A program made the translations under genes and the position numbers. A DNA stretch of 64,000 nt from Acidobacteriota bacterium (GTDB taxonomy: Bacteria > Acidobacteriota > Blastocatellia > Chloracidobacteriales > Chloracidobacteriaceae): contig JACQXX010000091.1 of the NCBI GenBank assembly GCA_016208495.1, positions 62,001-126,000 of the forward strand, written 5' to 3'. The notes under the pieces were generated by a model. The model searched no databases. It had not been told where the DNA came from and saw only the letters and a list, made by a program, of their open reading frames with translations. Positions 1 to 7,938 of this stretch are shown piece by piece (positions within the stretch are counted from its first letter, which is position 1; each line of letters opens with the position of its first letter).

Positions 1-285
1 GGTGGACTATCACTTTTCCCCGCCACCGGGGCAGTGAATATCCCCCAACTCATACCTACAATTGCCATGAGTGTCAAAGCTTGTTTCAGCACAGGCATTT
101 TGAAAAGTTCCTTTCAATTCCAGAGATTGTTCGGTATTCTGGCGCACCCCTGCGGGGTCAATCACACCACTGACTCCTGGTTTCACGGCCAAAGTCGCTG
201 GAGTACAGGGTTCGACCCCGGACCCACAGGTTGGTTTTGATAGCGCCTGGACCTATTTTCAGTTTCATTCAAAGCGAGGCAGTGC
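1..285. other. Left-edge intergenic sequence
   Basis: No convincing gene is seen here. Short open frames on both strands lack ribosome sites and family motifs. A GAGG ribosome-binding site at 276-279 belongs to the next gene. Confidence 0.5.
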
Positions 286-1752
286 ATGAATTTCATGAAG
301 ACGTTGCTCTTAAACCCACCTTCATTCGAAGGATTTGACGGTGGCGCCAGTTCCCGATGGCCGGCGACCCGCGAAATTGCTTCCTACTGGTATCCGGTTT
401 GGTTGGCATACCCGGCGGGAATGATTCCCAATTCACGGCTCCTGGATGCCCCTCCACATGGGGTGAGTGTTCAGCAAACGTTGGAAATTGCGAAAGACTA
501 TGAATTTGTCGTCCTTTTTACAAGCACTCCGGGCTTGAACAACGACATTAAACTGGCTGAAATGATGAAAGCCAATGATCCAAAGATCAAAATTTGCTTT
601 GTCGGCCCGCCGGTGACTTCGAATCCAGAAGAAATCCTTCGCTCTTCCAGTGCCATTGATTTTGCTGCCCGCAAGGAATTTGACTACACGGTCAAAGAAT
701 TTGCTGAAGGCCGTTCATTAGAGGAAATTGACGGCGTCAGTTATATCAAAGATGGCCAGATTGTGCATCGGCCAGATCGTCCTCAGTTGCATGACCTGGA
801 TTCGCTGCCGTTTGCCTCGGAAATCTACCACCGGGATCTGGACATCACGAAATACAACGTGCCGTTTTTGTTACACCCATACATTGCCTTTTATTCAACC
901 CGTGGGTGTCCGGCACTGTGCACCTTCTGCTTGTGGCCGCAAACCATCAGCGGCCATGCCTGGCGCGAACGCAGCATTCCCAATATGGTCGAAGAAGTCA
1001 AAGTGGCGCTCAAACTCTTCCCCGAGATGAAGGAAATTTTCTTTGACGACGATACCTTCTCCTGGAAGAAATCGCGGACAATCAATATCTCGAAAGAGTT
1101 TCAAAAGATTGGCTTTACCTGGTCCTGCACCTCACGCGTCCATTCCGATTACGACACGCTCAAAGCCATGAAAGATGGCGGATGTCGGTTGATGATCGTT
1201 GGGTTTGAATCCGGCGATGATCAGGTGCTCAAGAACATCAAAAAAGGCGCCACGGTCGAAATGGGCCGCAAGTTTATGAAAAACTGCAAAAAACTTGGGC
1301 TGGCCGTCCACGGGGATTTCATCCTGGGCTTGCCGGGCGACACGCCGGAAACCATCAAACGCACGATTGAGTTTGCCAAGGAACTTGACTGCGAAACCAT
1401 TCAGGTCTCGATTGCTCATGCCTATCCGGGAACTGAACTCTATGACTATTTGAAGGAAGCCGGGTTGCTGACCGAACACGCCATGACGGACGAAGAAGGC
1501 CATCAATTGCCGCATATTGAATATCCAGGGTTGACCCGTGGTGAACTGATGCGCAATGTCGAAAATTTCTACGACACCTACTATTTCCGACCCAAAGTCG
1601 TGGCGCGCATTGTTGGAAAAGCCATCTTCGATAAAGAAGAACGCAACCGCCTCTTTACCGAAGCTCGTCAGTTCCTGAAACTGCGGTCAAAACGCAAAGA
1701 GTTTGTTCGTGCCCAGATGAACCGCGAAAGCGGGCTGCATAAAGGGGTGTAA
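286..1752 (+). CDS. hpnJ: Hopanoid biosynthesis radical SAM protein HpnJ
   Basis: B12-binding-type radical SAM enzyme of hopanoid side-chain maturation. In other bacteria HpnJ is needed to turn glucosaminyl bacteriohopanetetrol into the cyclitol ether by ring contraction. The opening (LNPPSFEGFDGGASSRWPAT from about residue 8) is the family signature. A corrin-binding-like N-terminal half is followed by the radical SAM CxxxCxxC cluster at C208, C212 and C215 (context STRGCPALCTFCLWP). The length of 488 residues is normal. ATG 286 has GAGG six bases upstream; ATG 295 is a possible alternative start. It is followed by hpnK across a 132-bp gap of GGGTTCA repeats, so the two act in the same pathway. 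hpnI, hpnH and the squalene-hopene cyclase are not in this window. Confidence 0.9.
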   Translation: MNFMKTLLLNPPSFEGFDGGASSRWPATREIASYWYPVWLAYPAGMIPNSRLLDAPPHGVSVQQTLEIAKDYEFVVLFTSTPGLNNDIKLAEMMKANDPKIKICFVGPPVTSNPEEILRSSSAIDFAARKEFDYTVKEFAEGRSLEEIDGVSYIKDGQIVHRPDRPQLHDLDSLPFASEIYHRDLDITKYNVPFLLHPYIAFYSTRGCPALCTFCLWPQTISGHAWRERSIPNMVEEVKVALKLFPEMKEIFFDDDTFSWKKSRTINISKEFQKIGFTWSCTSRVHSDYDTLKAMKDGGCRLMIVGFESGDDQVLKNIKKGATVEMGRKFMKNCKKLGLAVHGDFILGLPGDTPETIKRTIEFAKELDCETIQVSIAHAYPGTELYDYLKEAGLLTEHAMTDEEGHQLPHIEYPGLTRGELMRNVENFYDTYYFRPKVVARIVGKAIFDKEERNRLFTEARQFLKLRSKRKEFVRAQMNRESGLHKGV

Positions 1753-1756
1753 AGAC

Positions 1757-1884
1757 CAGGGTTCGGGGTTCAGGGTTCAGGGTTTGAAAACCAGATTCAG
1801 GATTTCTGCAATTTGGTCTTTTTGTCCCGTTGCCCTTTTTCTTTTTACAGGACCTGAACCCTGAACCCCGCAACCCTGAACCCT
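1757..1884. repeat. Inverted GGGTTCA-repeat element between hpnJ and hpnK
   Basis: GGGTTCA/GGGTTCG heptamers (about 1757-1785) face the complementary AACCCTGA copies (about 1853-1884) across a T-rich spacer, so the unit can form a long hairpin. The right arm ends exactly at the hpnK start codon. Confidence 0.8.
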
Positions 1885-2772
1885 ATGGAATTTGGTGCTC
1901 AACCTCCCGCTTCAACTCCCCCACCCACCCCAATTCGCCTGATCGTCAATGCTGATGATTTCGGAAAATCCGAAACCGTCAATCGGGCGATTGTTCGTGC
2001 TCATGATGAGGGAATTCTGACCAGTACCAGTCTGATGGTGACAGGTGAAGCCTGTGCCCAGGCCGTTGAATCGGCCAGGACTCGCCCCCGCCTTGCCGTT
2101 GGGCTGCATCTGGTGTTGATTTGTGGTCGCGGGGCGCTCCGACCATCAGAAATTCCACACCTGGTTGACCCAAAAGGGAATTTTTCGAATGACCCATTCA
2201 CCGCTGGGGTGAAATATTATTTCTCGAACGCTGCCCGGGCAGAATTACGCCGTGAAATCTGGGCGCAATTTGAGTTATTTGCCGCCACAGGTCTTCCCTT
2301 TGCGCACGTTGATGGCCACCTGCATCTGCATATGCACCCAGTCGCCTTTTCGTACCTCCTCGAAGCCGCCCGGCACTTCGGCGTGAAGCGGATCCGTCTT
2401 CCACGCGAACCGCTCTTTTCCAATCTCAAAATTCGCCGATCACATCTGGTCCAAAAACTCTTACACTGGAGCGTATTTCATCTTCTGTCACGTTCGGCAC
2501 TCAAAAAAATGGCGAGGGACCGTTTTTTGATTTCAGATCGGGTGTATGGATTACTGGAGACAGGCCGAATGACCGAGGATTTCTGGCTGGCACTCCTTCC
2601 CCAACTCACAGATGCCTTCAACGAAATGTATTGTCATCCCGAAGTTGCGGAAGTGGGCGCGGATCCAGAAAATGCTGGTGGCAGCCACGAACTTGCCGCC
2701 TTGCTGAGTCCGCGAATTCGTGCTTTGCTACCGAAATACAACATCCAGCTTGAGTTGAACGAACCCCTTTGA
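1885..2772 (+). CDS. hpnK: Hopanoid deacetylase HpnK (YdjC family)
   Basis: Carbohydrate deacetylase of the YdjC/HpnK family, expected to remove the acetyl group from N-acetylglucosaminyl bacteriohopanetetrol before HpnJ acts. Visible family marks are the metal-binding VNADDFG near residue 23, GLHLVL, and the His-rich HVDGHLHLHMHP block. The length of 295 residues is typical. The ATG abuts the GGGTTCA repeat and has no clear Shine-Dalgarno; the first 17 residues are Pro-rich and look like a recent N-terminal addition. It lies downstream of hpnJ and 36 bp upstream of the paired small transporters, so a four-gene operon is likely. Confidence 0.88.
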   Translation: MEFGAQPPASTPPPTPIRLIVNADDFGKSETVNRAIVRAHDEGILTSTSLMVTGEACAQAVESARTRPRLAVGLHLVLICGRGALRPSEIPHLVDPKGNFSNDPFTAGVKYYFSNAARAELRREIWAQFELFAATGLPFAHVDGHLHLHMHPVAFSYLLEAARHFGVKRIRLPREPLFSNLKIRRSHLVQKLLHWSVFHLLSRSALKKMARDRFLISDRVYGLLETGRMTEDFWLALLPQLTDAFNEMYCHPEVAEVGADPENAGGSHELAALLSPRIRALLPKYNIQLELNEPL

Positions 2773-2808
2773 TCCAGCCGCAGCGTCAATCTGCTGCTCT
2801 CTAAGTCT

Positions 2809-3237
2809 ATGCGTTTTCTTCCGATCCTGCTGATTTCAATCCTGGTCAACGCCTTTGGAAACACCCTGCTCAGCCGGGCCATGAAAGAAATTCATGATCC
2901 GATTCTGACGGCTTTTTATGCCGGGCACTACGGCGCCGCGATACTGGTCGTGCTGCTGAATCCTACTTTCTGGATTGCGGTTGGTCTGCTGACTGCCTTT
3001 TTCCTCCTGTTTTTGACGATGCTGTCAAAAGCAGATTTGAGCTATGTCTTACCGCTCACCGCAATCAACTATGTCATCACAGTGTTTCTGGCGGCCTGGT
3101 TTCTAGGCGAACACGTCACTGTAACCCGTTGGATCGCAGTCACTTTCATTTCAATGGGAGTTTTGATGGTCTCGGTCGGGGAAAGTTCAACGGTTGAAGA
3201 TACTGAACTCTCAGTTCCCGCGGAGGAGCAGGCATGA
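2809..3237 (+). CDS. EamA/SMR-like small membrane transporter, subunit 1
   Basis: A 142-residue protein with about four hydrophobic helices, resembling half of an EamA/DMT transporter or a small-multidrug-resistance subunit (ArnE/ArnF-like size). The motif region LPLTAINYVITVFLAAWFLGE matches the last helices of EamA domains. It overlaps the next gene by 4 bp (ATGA), so the two are probably made in equal amounts and pair as an antiparallel heterodimer. The hopanoid context suggests a lipid or lipid-sugar flippase, but this is inference from neighbours; no substrate residues can be read. Confidence 0.75.
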   Translation: MRFLPILLISILVNAFGNTLLSRAMKEIHDPILTAFYAGHYGAAILVVLLNPTFWIAVGLLTAFFLLFLTMLSKADLSYVLPLTAINYVITVFLAAWFLGEHVTVTRWIAVTFISMGVLMVSVGESSTVEDTELSVPAEEQA

Positions 3238-3614
3238 TTACCTTAACCTTGATTGCCGTGGTGGTTTTGGCTGGATCGGTAGGTGATATTTTTTTGAGCC
3301 GAGGGATGAAACAGGTGGGCGAAATCAATTCGCTGCACTGGCGGTTTCTGCTCCAGGTATCCCAACGGGCACTGACCAATCTTTCATTGCTCGGAGGGAT
3401 TGGCGGTATGGCGGTGGCATTTTTTTCCTGGTTGGCGGTCCTGTCGTTTGCCGATTTGAGCTTTGCCGAACCGGCCACTGCCGTGAGCTATGTGTTAAAT
3501 ACCCTCGGCGCCAAGTTTTTCCTCAATGAACGCATTGACCGTATGCGCTGGGCCGGCACGCTTCTGGTTTGCATTGGCGCGGCATTGCTTTCGCTCGACC
3601 CTGGGATCAAATAA
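3234..3614 (+). CDS. EamA/SMR-like small membrane transporter, subunit 2
   Basis: A 126-residue four-helix protein, partner of the preceding gene with which it shares ATGA (start 3234, previous stop ends 3237). The ADLSFAEPATAVSYVLNTLG stretch corresponds to the ADLSYVLPLTAINYVITVFL stretch of subunit 1, showing that the two are paralogues. This is the last gene of the hopanoid-linked cluster before a mobile element. Confidence 0.75.
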   Translation: MITLTLIAVVVLAGSVGDIFLSRGMKQVGEINSLHWRFLLQVSQRALTNLSLLGGIGGMAVAFFSWLAVLSFADLSFAEPATAVSYVLNTLGAKFFLNERIDRMRWAGTLLVCIGAALLSLDPGIK

Positions 3615-3687
3615 AGAATGTGGTGCGAGTTTCCTCCGGACACGGCCCAATACTAGAGCCGTGGGGCAGCGTCAACTCCACCACATT

Positions 3688-4427
3688 TTTTCCCCGCAGG
3701 GGATATTTAAAGAAGCCGTGGGTCAGCGTCAGCGCCACCCACGGTAAAGCCACCCACGGTAAAGCCACCCACGGTAAAGCCACCCACGGAGTTCAAATGT
3801 TCATTCCCAAAGATGATTTTCGTCAAACTCAATTTGATACCTGGTGAGCAACTCTTTCAGTTCCACCTCAAAAGCTGATTGATGGTGATGAATTTTTTGC
3901 CGAGAGATATACCTTTTTACAGTGTCCACACCTGATTGGCCAATGGTAAATGCTCCATACCCATCCTGCCATTCAAAATCATTGAATTTCGGGCCTTTTG
4001 TTTTTATCCATCGGGATGAATTCCTTTTGAGATCCCGAACTAAATTGCTCAAAGCTAAATTTTTTGAAAGTACAATGAGTAAATGGACATGGTTCGCAGT
4101 GCCGTTAATAGCTAAACATGGGGAATTATGTGATTTCGAAACCTGGGAAATATAGGCAAAGAGTTCAGGTTCAATGTCAGGTGAAATGATATTTCGTCTG
4201 TGTTTGGTGGAAAAAACAACATGAACAAGAAGACTTGTGAGTGATTGCCCCATAAAAATCTATTCTAAACCGCCATCGTGGGAAAGGTGACCCTTTCAGG
4301 GTCACCGGGTGGAGGGGTGGATGTACCGTGGGTGGGTGTGCCGTGGGTGGATGTACCGTGGGTGGATGTACCGTGGGTGGCGCTGACGCTGACCCACGGC
4401 TTCTTTAAATATCCCCTGCGGGGAAAA
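3688..4427. mobile_element. RAYT/REP element: IS200-like transposase flanked by 57-bp perfect inverted repeat
   Basis: A 57-bp sequence at 3688-3744 recurs as an exact inverted copy at 4371-4427. Each arm contains its own hairpin (CCGTGGGT...ACCCACGG) and the palindromic CCCCGCAGGGG. Inside the arms lie tandem CCACCCACGG-type units (left 3735-3789, right about 4321-4380). The transposase gene sits between them. This is the layout of REP/BIME arrays mobilised by a TnpA-REP protein. A decayed extra copy of the arm lies at about 3655-3700. Confidence 0.85.
3801..4253 (-). CDS. tnpA: REP-associated tyrosine transposase (Y1_Tnp, IS200/RAYT type)
   Basis: A 150-residue single-strand DNA transposase. 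It has the HUH motif (NHVHLLI), the catalytic tyrosine in VKRYISRQKIHHH, and the usual opening SLLVHVVFSTKHR. The length is normal and the frame is intact, so it may be active. ATG at 4253. The protein is expected to recognise and cut the hairpins of the surrounding REP-like repeats. The lysine-rich middle is typical of IS200-family proteins. No TnpB partner is present. Confidence 0.88.
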   Translation of the reverse strand: MGQSLTSLLVHVVFSTKHRRNIISPDIEPELFAYISQVSKSHNSPCLAINGTANHVHLLIVLSKNLALSNLVRDLKRNSSRWIKTKGPKFNDFEWQDGYGAFTIGQSGVDTVKRYISRQKIHHHQSAFEVELKELLTRYQIEFDENHLWE

Positions 4428-4444
4428 TACCTGGTTTTTTCGGC

Positions 4445-6631
4445 TTACTTTTTCGGTCCAAAATGTGGCCCATCATCGGCCACATCGGCTTTGCGGCCTG
4501 ATTGAGCACCAGAACCACTTTCGGGTCCACCGGCATCCTGGATATAGACAATTCCCGCTGGCGCCTTGATATAAATATCACTCGATGTGACATTGATAAA
4601 ATTCGCACCGACGCGCAATGTGATTGAGCTTCCCGCCTCCAGCACGATTTTATTACCGGCTTTCAGATGGATTTCCTGTCCGGCCTCAACGACATCAACA
4701 CTTCCGATGGTGGCACTCCGGGTGCTTCCAACCGACAAGGTCTGATCCTGGGAAATATGACTGTTTCGGTTGCGGTGAACTTCTTCGACGTGGTCCCGCT
4801 CAACTATCAAATGCTGGTCACGGAGGGTATGCTCACGGCGATCACGCTTCACGTGAACGTCCATGTCACGCTCGGCATGCATAAACAATTGTTCGGCACC
4901 TTTTAAGTCCTCAAAGCGGATTTCGTTATAGTTTTCGGGTGTTCCGTTGAGCGTGCTTCGGCTTTTCCGAGTGCTGACGGTTTTATAATTCCCCTGTTTT
5001 GAATTGGTGCTGTTTGAATCCAGCGTGTAGGGTGGCATGTGGGTGCTGTTATAAAAACTCCCAACCACGTAGGGTTTATCCGGGTCGCCTTCCAGAAAAT
5101 CAACGATGACTTCCTGCCCAATGCGTGGCAACTGGATAAATCCCCAGTTGTCACCGGCCCAGGGAGTTCCAACCCGCAACCAGCAGGAACTGCTTTCATT
5201 GTATTTTCCATACCGGTCCCAATGGAATTGCGCTTTGATGCGACCATATTTGTCAGTATAGATTTCTTCGCCTGGAGGACCAACCACCAGGGCTGTTTGG
5301 GATCCTTGCACTACCGGAATGGGGGTTAACCGGTCTGGACGAAACAATGTGTCGCTTTGCACCACCCGGAACGTGTTCTGAAGAAATGTACCAGGTTCAT
5401 TATTGCTATCACTTTGATAGGCTCTGGTCTCAAGTGTCGTTAGCACATAGGTCTGATTAAAGTCTTTCCGGCTGTGGTCAATTAAGTTAAAAAAGTGTCC
5501 AGTCACAAATGCCCGGCAGTTGCTTGACCCCGTGGCAAAGTAAATCTGGCTGTTGGTGCCTTCTTCTTTGCGCAATTTGGCGTACCGGTCAGTTTCCTTT
5601 TGCATATCCCAGAAATTATACCGTTGCGCCTCGGGACTCCCTGTCGGCTCTGCCGGATAATCATAAATCTCACGAGAACGCTCTCCACCTGAAGTTCCAG
5701 CCTGCGCCGTGTCGGTTTTGGTCGTTGACTCATAAATCTTATCGGCTTTCATAAAGTCAAAATCACGCAGAGCATACTGATTTGGACGAAGCTGATGCTC
5801 AACAATCAGGTCGGTGACCACATCGTATGACTCGGCACCATACATAATTCCAGTGGCCGCGTTCACCGGGTGATATTTGGCGATTGGTTGATCTGGGCAC
5901 TCGCGAAAATGCCCTGGAGCATCACCAAAAATCATTTTGTGACTGGTTTTGCTGTGGACGAAGTAATAAAAAATTCCCTCTTCTTCCATCAATCGGGAAA
6001 GAAAATTAAAGGCTGATTCTCGATACTGAACACAATATTCCCGGATGGTGTACTGTTTTCGATCCAGAACAAATTCAAATTCTGAAATGCCATGCTCGGT
6101 GAGAACTTTTTCCACAATATCCGGAACCGTCATATCCTGGAAAATCCGGCAATCAGTTGATTGGGTAAGCGTCCAAAAGCGTGGTCGAACAGTAGCCCGG
6201 TAGTGTGTAAACCTCGGCGTTGTATTGTGTTGGGCAAATTCCGACACAATCCCATTGATATAGCGGTCATGAGGCTTGCCATGGTCGTCATCGTCATCAA
6301 ACAACCGAATCCGAATGGTTAAGCTCTGATTAATCAATGCATCCAGATCAATGTTTGGGTTTTCCGAATACATTTCCAGGTGGTATTCAAACAACCGTGA
6401 AATGGCTTCCTGCCCCTGGAGTTCGCGGACAATCAACGCATTTGGATCAGGCAACGGGGTTATGACTTTGACGAGCCGTCCATTTTGTGTCCAGCGCAAA
6501 GACCCTTGTCCGCCGCCGCCATCTCCAGGGATTGCAGAAGGCGTCTCATCGGTTTTCTTCAAAGCTGTTCTTGGCATTGGACGGTTAATCGCCGCATTGT
6601 GAGGGTTGATTGATGATTGATTGGCACTCAT
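4445..6631 (-). CDS. vgrG: T6SS tip protein VgrG (TssI)
   Basis: Trimeric spike of the type VI secretion system. After a roughly 45-residue polar leader comes the gp27-like domain (LIVRELQGQEAISRLFEYHL onward, to about residue 370). The gp5-like OB fold follows (GEEIYTDKYGRIKAQFHWDR, then SCWLRVGTPWAGDNWGFIQL and GQEVIVDFLEGDPDKPYVVG). The C-terminal region is a beta-helix-like repeat (DVVEAGQEIHLKAGNKIVLE). The tail ends in a short disordered stretch with no recognisable effector domain, so this is probably a structural, adaptor-loaded VgrG. It is last in the tssE-F-G-vgrG array, separated from tssG by 266 bp filled with repeats, and may have its own promoter. Confidence 0.95.
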   Translation of the reverse strand: MSANQSSINPHNAAINRPMPRTALKKTDETPSAIPGDGGGGQGSLRWTQNGRLVKVITPLPDPNALIVRELQGQEAISRLFEYHLEMYSENPNIDLDALINQSLTIRIRLFDDDDDHGKPHDRYINGIVSEFAQHNTTPRFTHYRATVRPRFWTLTQSTDCRIFQDMTVPDIVEKVLTEHGISEFEFVLDRKQYTIREYCVQYRESAFNFLSRLMEEEGIFYYFVHSKTSHKMIFGDAPGHFRECPDQPIAKYHPVNAATGIMYGAESYDVVTDLIVEHQLRPNQYALRDFDFMKADKIYESTTKTDTAQAGTSGGERSREIYDYPAEPTGSPEAQRYNFWDMQKETDRYAKLRKEEGTNSQIYFATGSSNCRAFVTGHFFNLIDHSRKDFNQTYVLTTLETRAYQSDSNNEPGTFLQNTFRVVQSDTLFRPDRLTPIPVVQGSQTALVVGPPGEEIYTDKYGRIKAQFHWDRYGKYNESSSCWLRVGTPWAGDNWGFIQLPRIGQEVIVDFLEGDPDKPYVVGSFYNSTHMPPYTLDSNSTNSKQGNYKTVSTRKSRSTLNGTPENYNEIRFEDLKGAEQLFMHAERDMDVHVKRDRREHTLRDQHLIVERDHVEEVHRNRNSHISQDQTLSVGSTRSATIGSVDVVEAGQEIHLKAGNKIVLEAGSSITLRVGANFINVTSSDIYIKAPAGIVYIQDAGGPESGSGAQSGRKADVADDGPHFGPKK

Positions 6632-6647
6632 AACAGTTTCTCGAAAT

Positions 6648-6890
6648 TCAGGGTTCAGGGTTTCGGGGTTCAGGGTTCAGGGTTCAGGGTTCAGGGTTCA
6701 GGGTTCAGGGTTCAGGGTTCAGGGTTCAGGGTTCAGGGTTTCGGGGTTCAGGGTTCAGGGTTTCGGGGTTCAGGGTTCAGGGTTCGGGGTTCAGGGTTCA
6801 GGGTTTTCGAAATCACTCGATTTGCCAGGGAGCCAAACCATTGGAATAATTGCACTTCCCTAAACCCTGAACCCCGAACCCCGAACCCTA
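6648..6890. repeat. Large inverted GGGTTCA-repeat element between tssG and vgrG
   Basis: About 22 GGGTTCA/GGGTTTC/GGGGTTC units run from 6648 to about 6807. After a roughly 55-bp spacer come a few AACCCTGA/AACCCCGA copies in reverse orientation (6862-6890). It fills the whole gap between vgrG and tssG and could form a long hairpin in the transcript that uncouples vgrG from tssEFG. Confidence 0.85.
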
Positions 6891-6897
6891 ATTGGTA

Positions 6898-7938
6898 TTA
6901 TTCGCTCTCATACAAAATGACCTGATCGTCGTCGTTTTCAAACTCAGCCGATTTCAACCAGGTTGTCCACCCCAGGTAACAGCTCCCCAGGCTGGACTGA
7001 CAAACAAAATCAGGGATTTCTTCTGCTTTTAAAACGAGTTGCACTTCAAAGGTAAACTCCAGGCCAACATAAAACCGGGTCAGGTCGTGTAACGGTCGAA
7101 AGCGGCTGCCATTGGGAAGAAAGGACACATATTCACTCAACGTGAGTGGCCCGAGACGCAAACGAAAGGTAGATTGCTGATCCCAAATCCGCGATCCGGC
7201 AATTGTATCAACCCCTAACGTGCAGGCAGTCACTCCAAGTGTCGTAATTCCTTCGGGTTCCAGTTCAAGCCATTTCCCGATATTTGGAACAACGGCAACG
7301 GAAACACCAAAATATTCCGAAACAATGGCTTCAACCGCCACAGACGAATGGGGCTGCTGAGCCATTAACCCGCCGTAATACACAAAGGTGTGGTCGGGTA
7401 CTGAGAGCTGGTTGCGTAAAGACTGAGTCCCTAAGCCAACCAGATGGCAAAGACCATTTGTGAGCAAATCGGCACTGTTGCGCTCAAAGCCAACCAGAAA
7501 ATGGTACTTTTCCCAGGCTCGATAAAATAAAGAAATCAAGCGATGATTAAAAAGATCAAAAAATTCAGCCAGTGCCGTTTCTTTGTGGCGGGCAAAAGTA
7601 ATGAGTTCTTCCGTGTAACAGGTTGGCAAAACTCCCAGCGGGCCGCCCAATCCCATAAATGCCACTGACATTTCAGCCAGTTCGTCGGTCGTTGAATCTT
7701 CGGTTTCAGAGGGTGACGGCAATTTCAAATCAGCAATTTCGCTTGCCGGAAAGGCGAGCGAGACGGCAGATCGCAGCCGTGCGACCTCCTGACCGGGTAA
7801 CGAATCAAGTCCGATTGGCGCTCGATGAGGGAAAATTCGCTCAAGTAATCGAATCGCCTGAAAAAATGAGAACTGATAGGGATCCGTCTGAAGCTTATTC
7901 ACTACAGAAGTGATCGGGTTCCGCTGCGTGGCACCCAT
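6898..7938 (-). CDS. tssG: T6SS baseplate protein TssG (VasB/ImpH)
   Basis: Baseplate wedge component that forms the TssF2-TssG core complex. Family signs are the opening NPITSVVNKLQTDPYQFSFF, then RLLERIFPHRAPIG, the conserved AEMSVAFMGLGGPLGVLPT, and YTEELI. The length of 346 residues is normal. The start lies inside the 3' end of tssF (37-bp overlap), implying translational coupling and matched output. TssG is followed by the repeat block and vgrG. Confidence 0.93.
   Translation of the reverse strand: MGATQRNPITSVVNKLQTDPYQFSFFQAIRLLERIFPHRAPIGLDSLPGQEVARLRSAVSLAFPASEIADLKLPSPSETEDSTTDELAEMSVAFMGLGGPLGVLPTCYTEELITFARHKETALAEFFDLFNHRLISLFYRAWEKYHFLVGFERNSADLLTNGLCHLVGLGTQSLRNQLSVPDHTFVYYGGLMAQQPHSSVAVEAIVSEYFGVSVAVVPNIGKWLELEPEGITTLGVTACTLGVDTIAGSRIWDQQSTFRLRLGPLTLSEYVSFLPNGSRFRPLHDLTRFYVGLEFTFEVQLVLKAEEIPDFVCQSSLGSCYLGWTTWLKSAEFENDDDQVILYESE

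Noticed and set aside
150-240. tRNA-like T-loop sequence (GGGTTCGACCCC)
   Set aside because: No acceptor stem, D-arm or anticodon arm can be paired around it.
6617-6925. Open frames of repeated GSGFRVQ-type peptides
   Set aside because: Pure translation of the GGGTTCA array; the same peptide recurs at 57977-58195 for the same reason.
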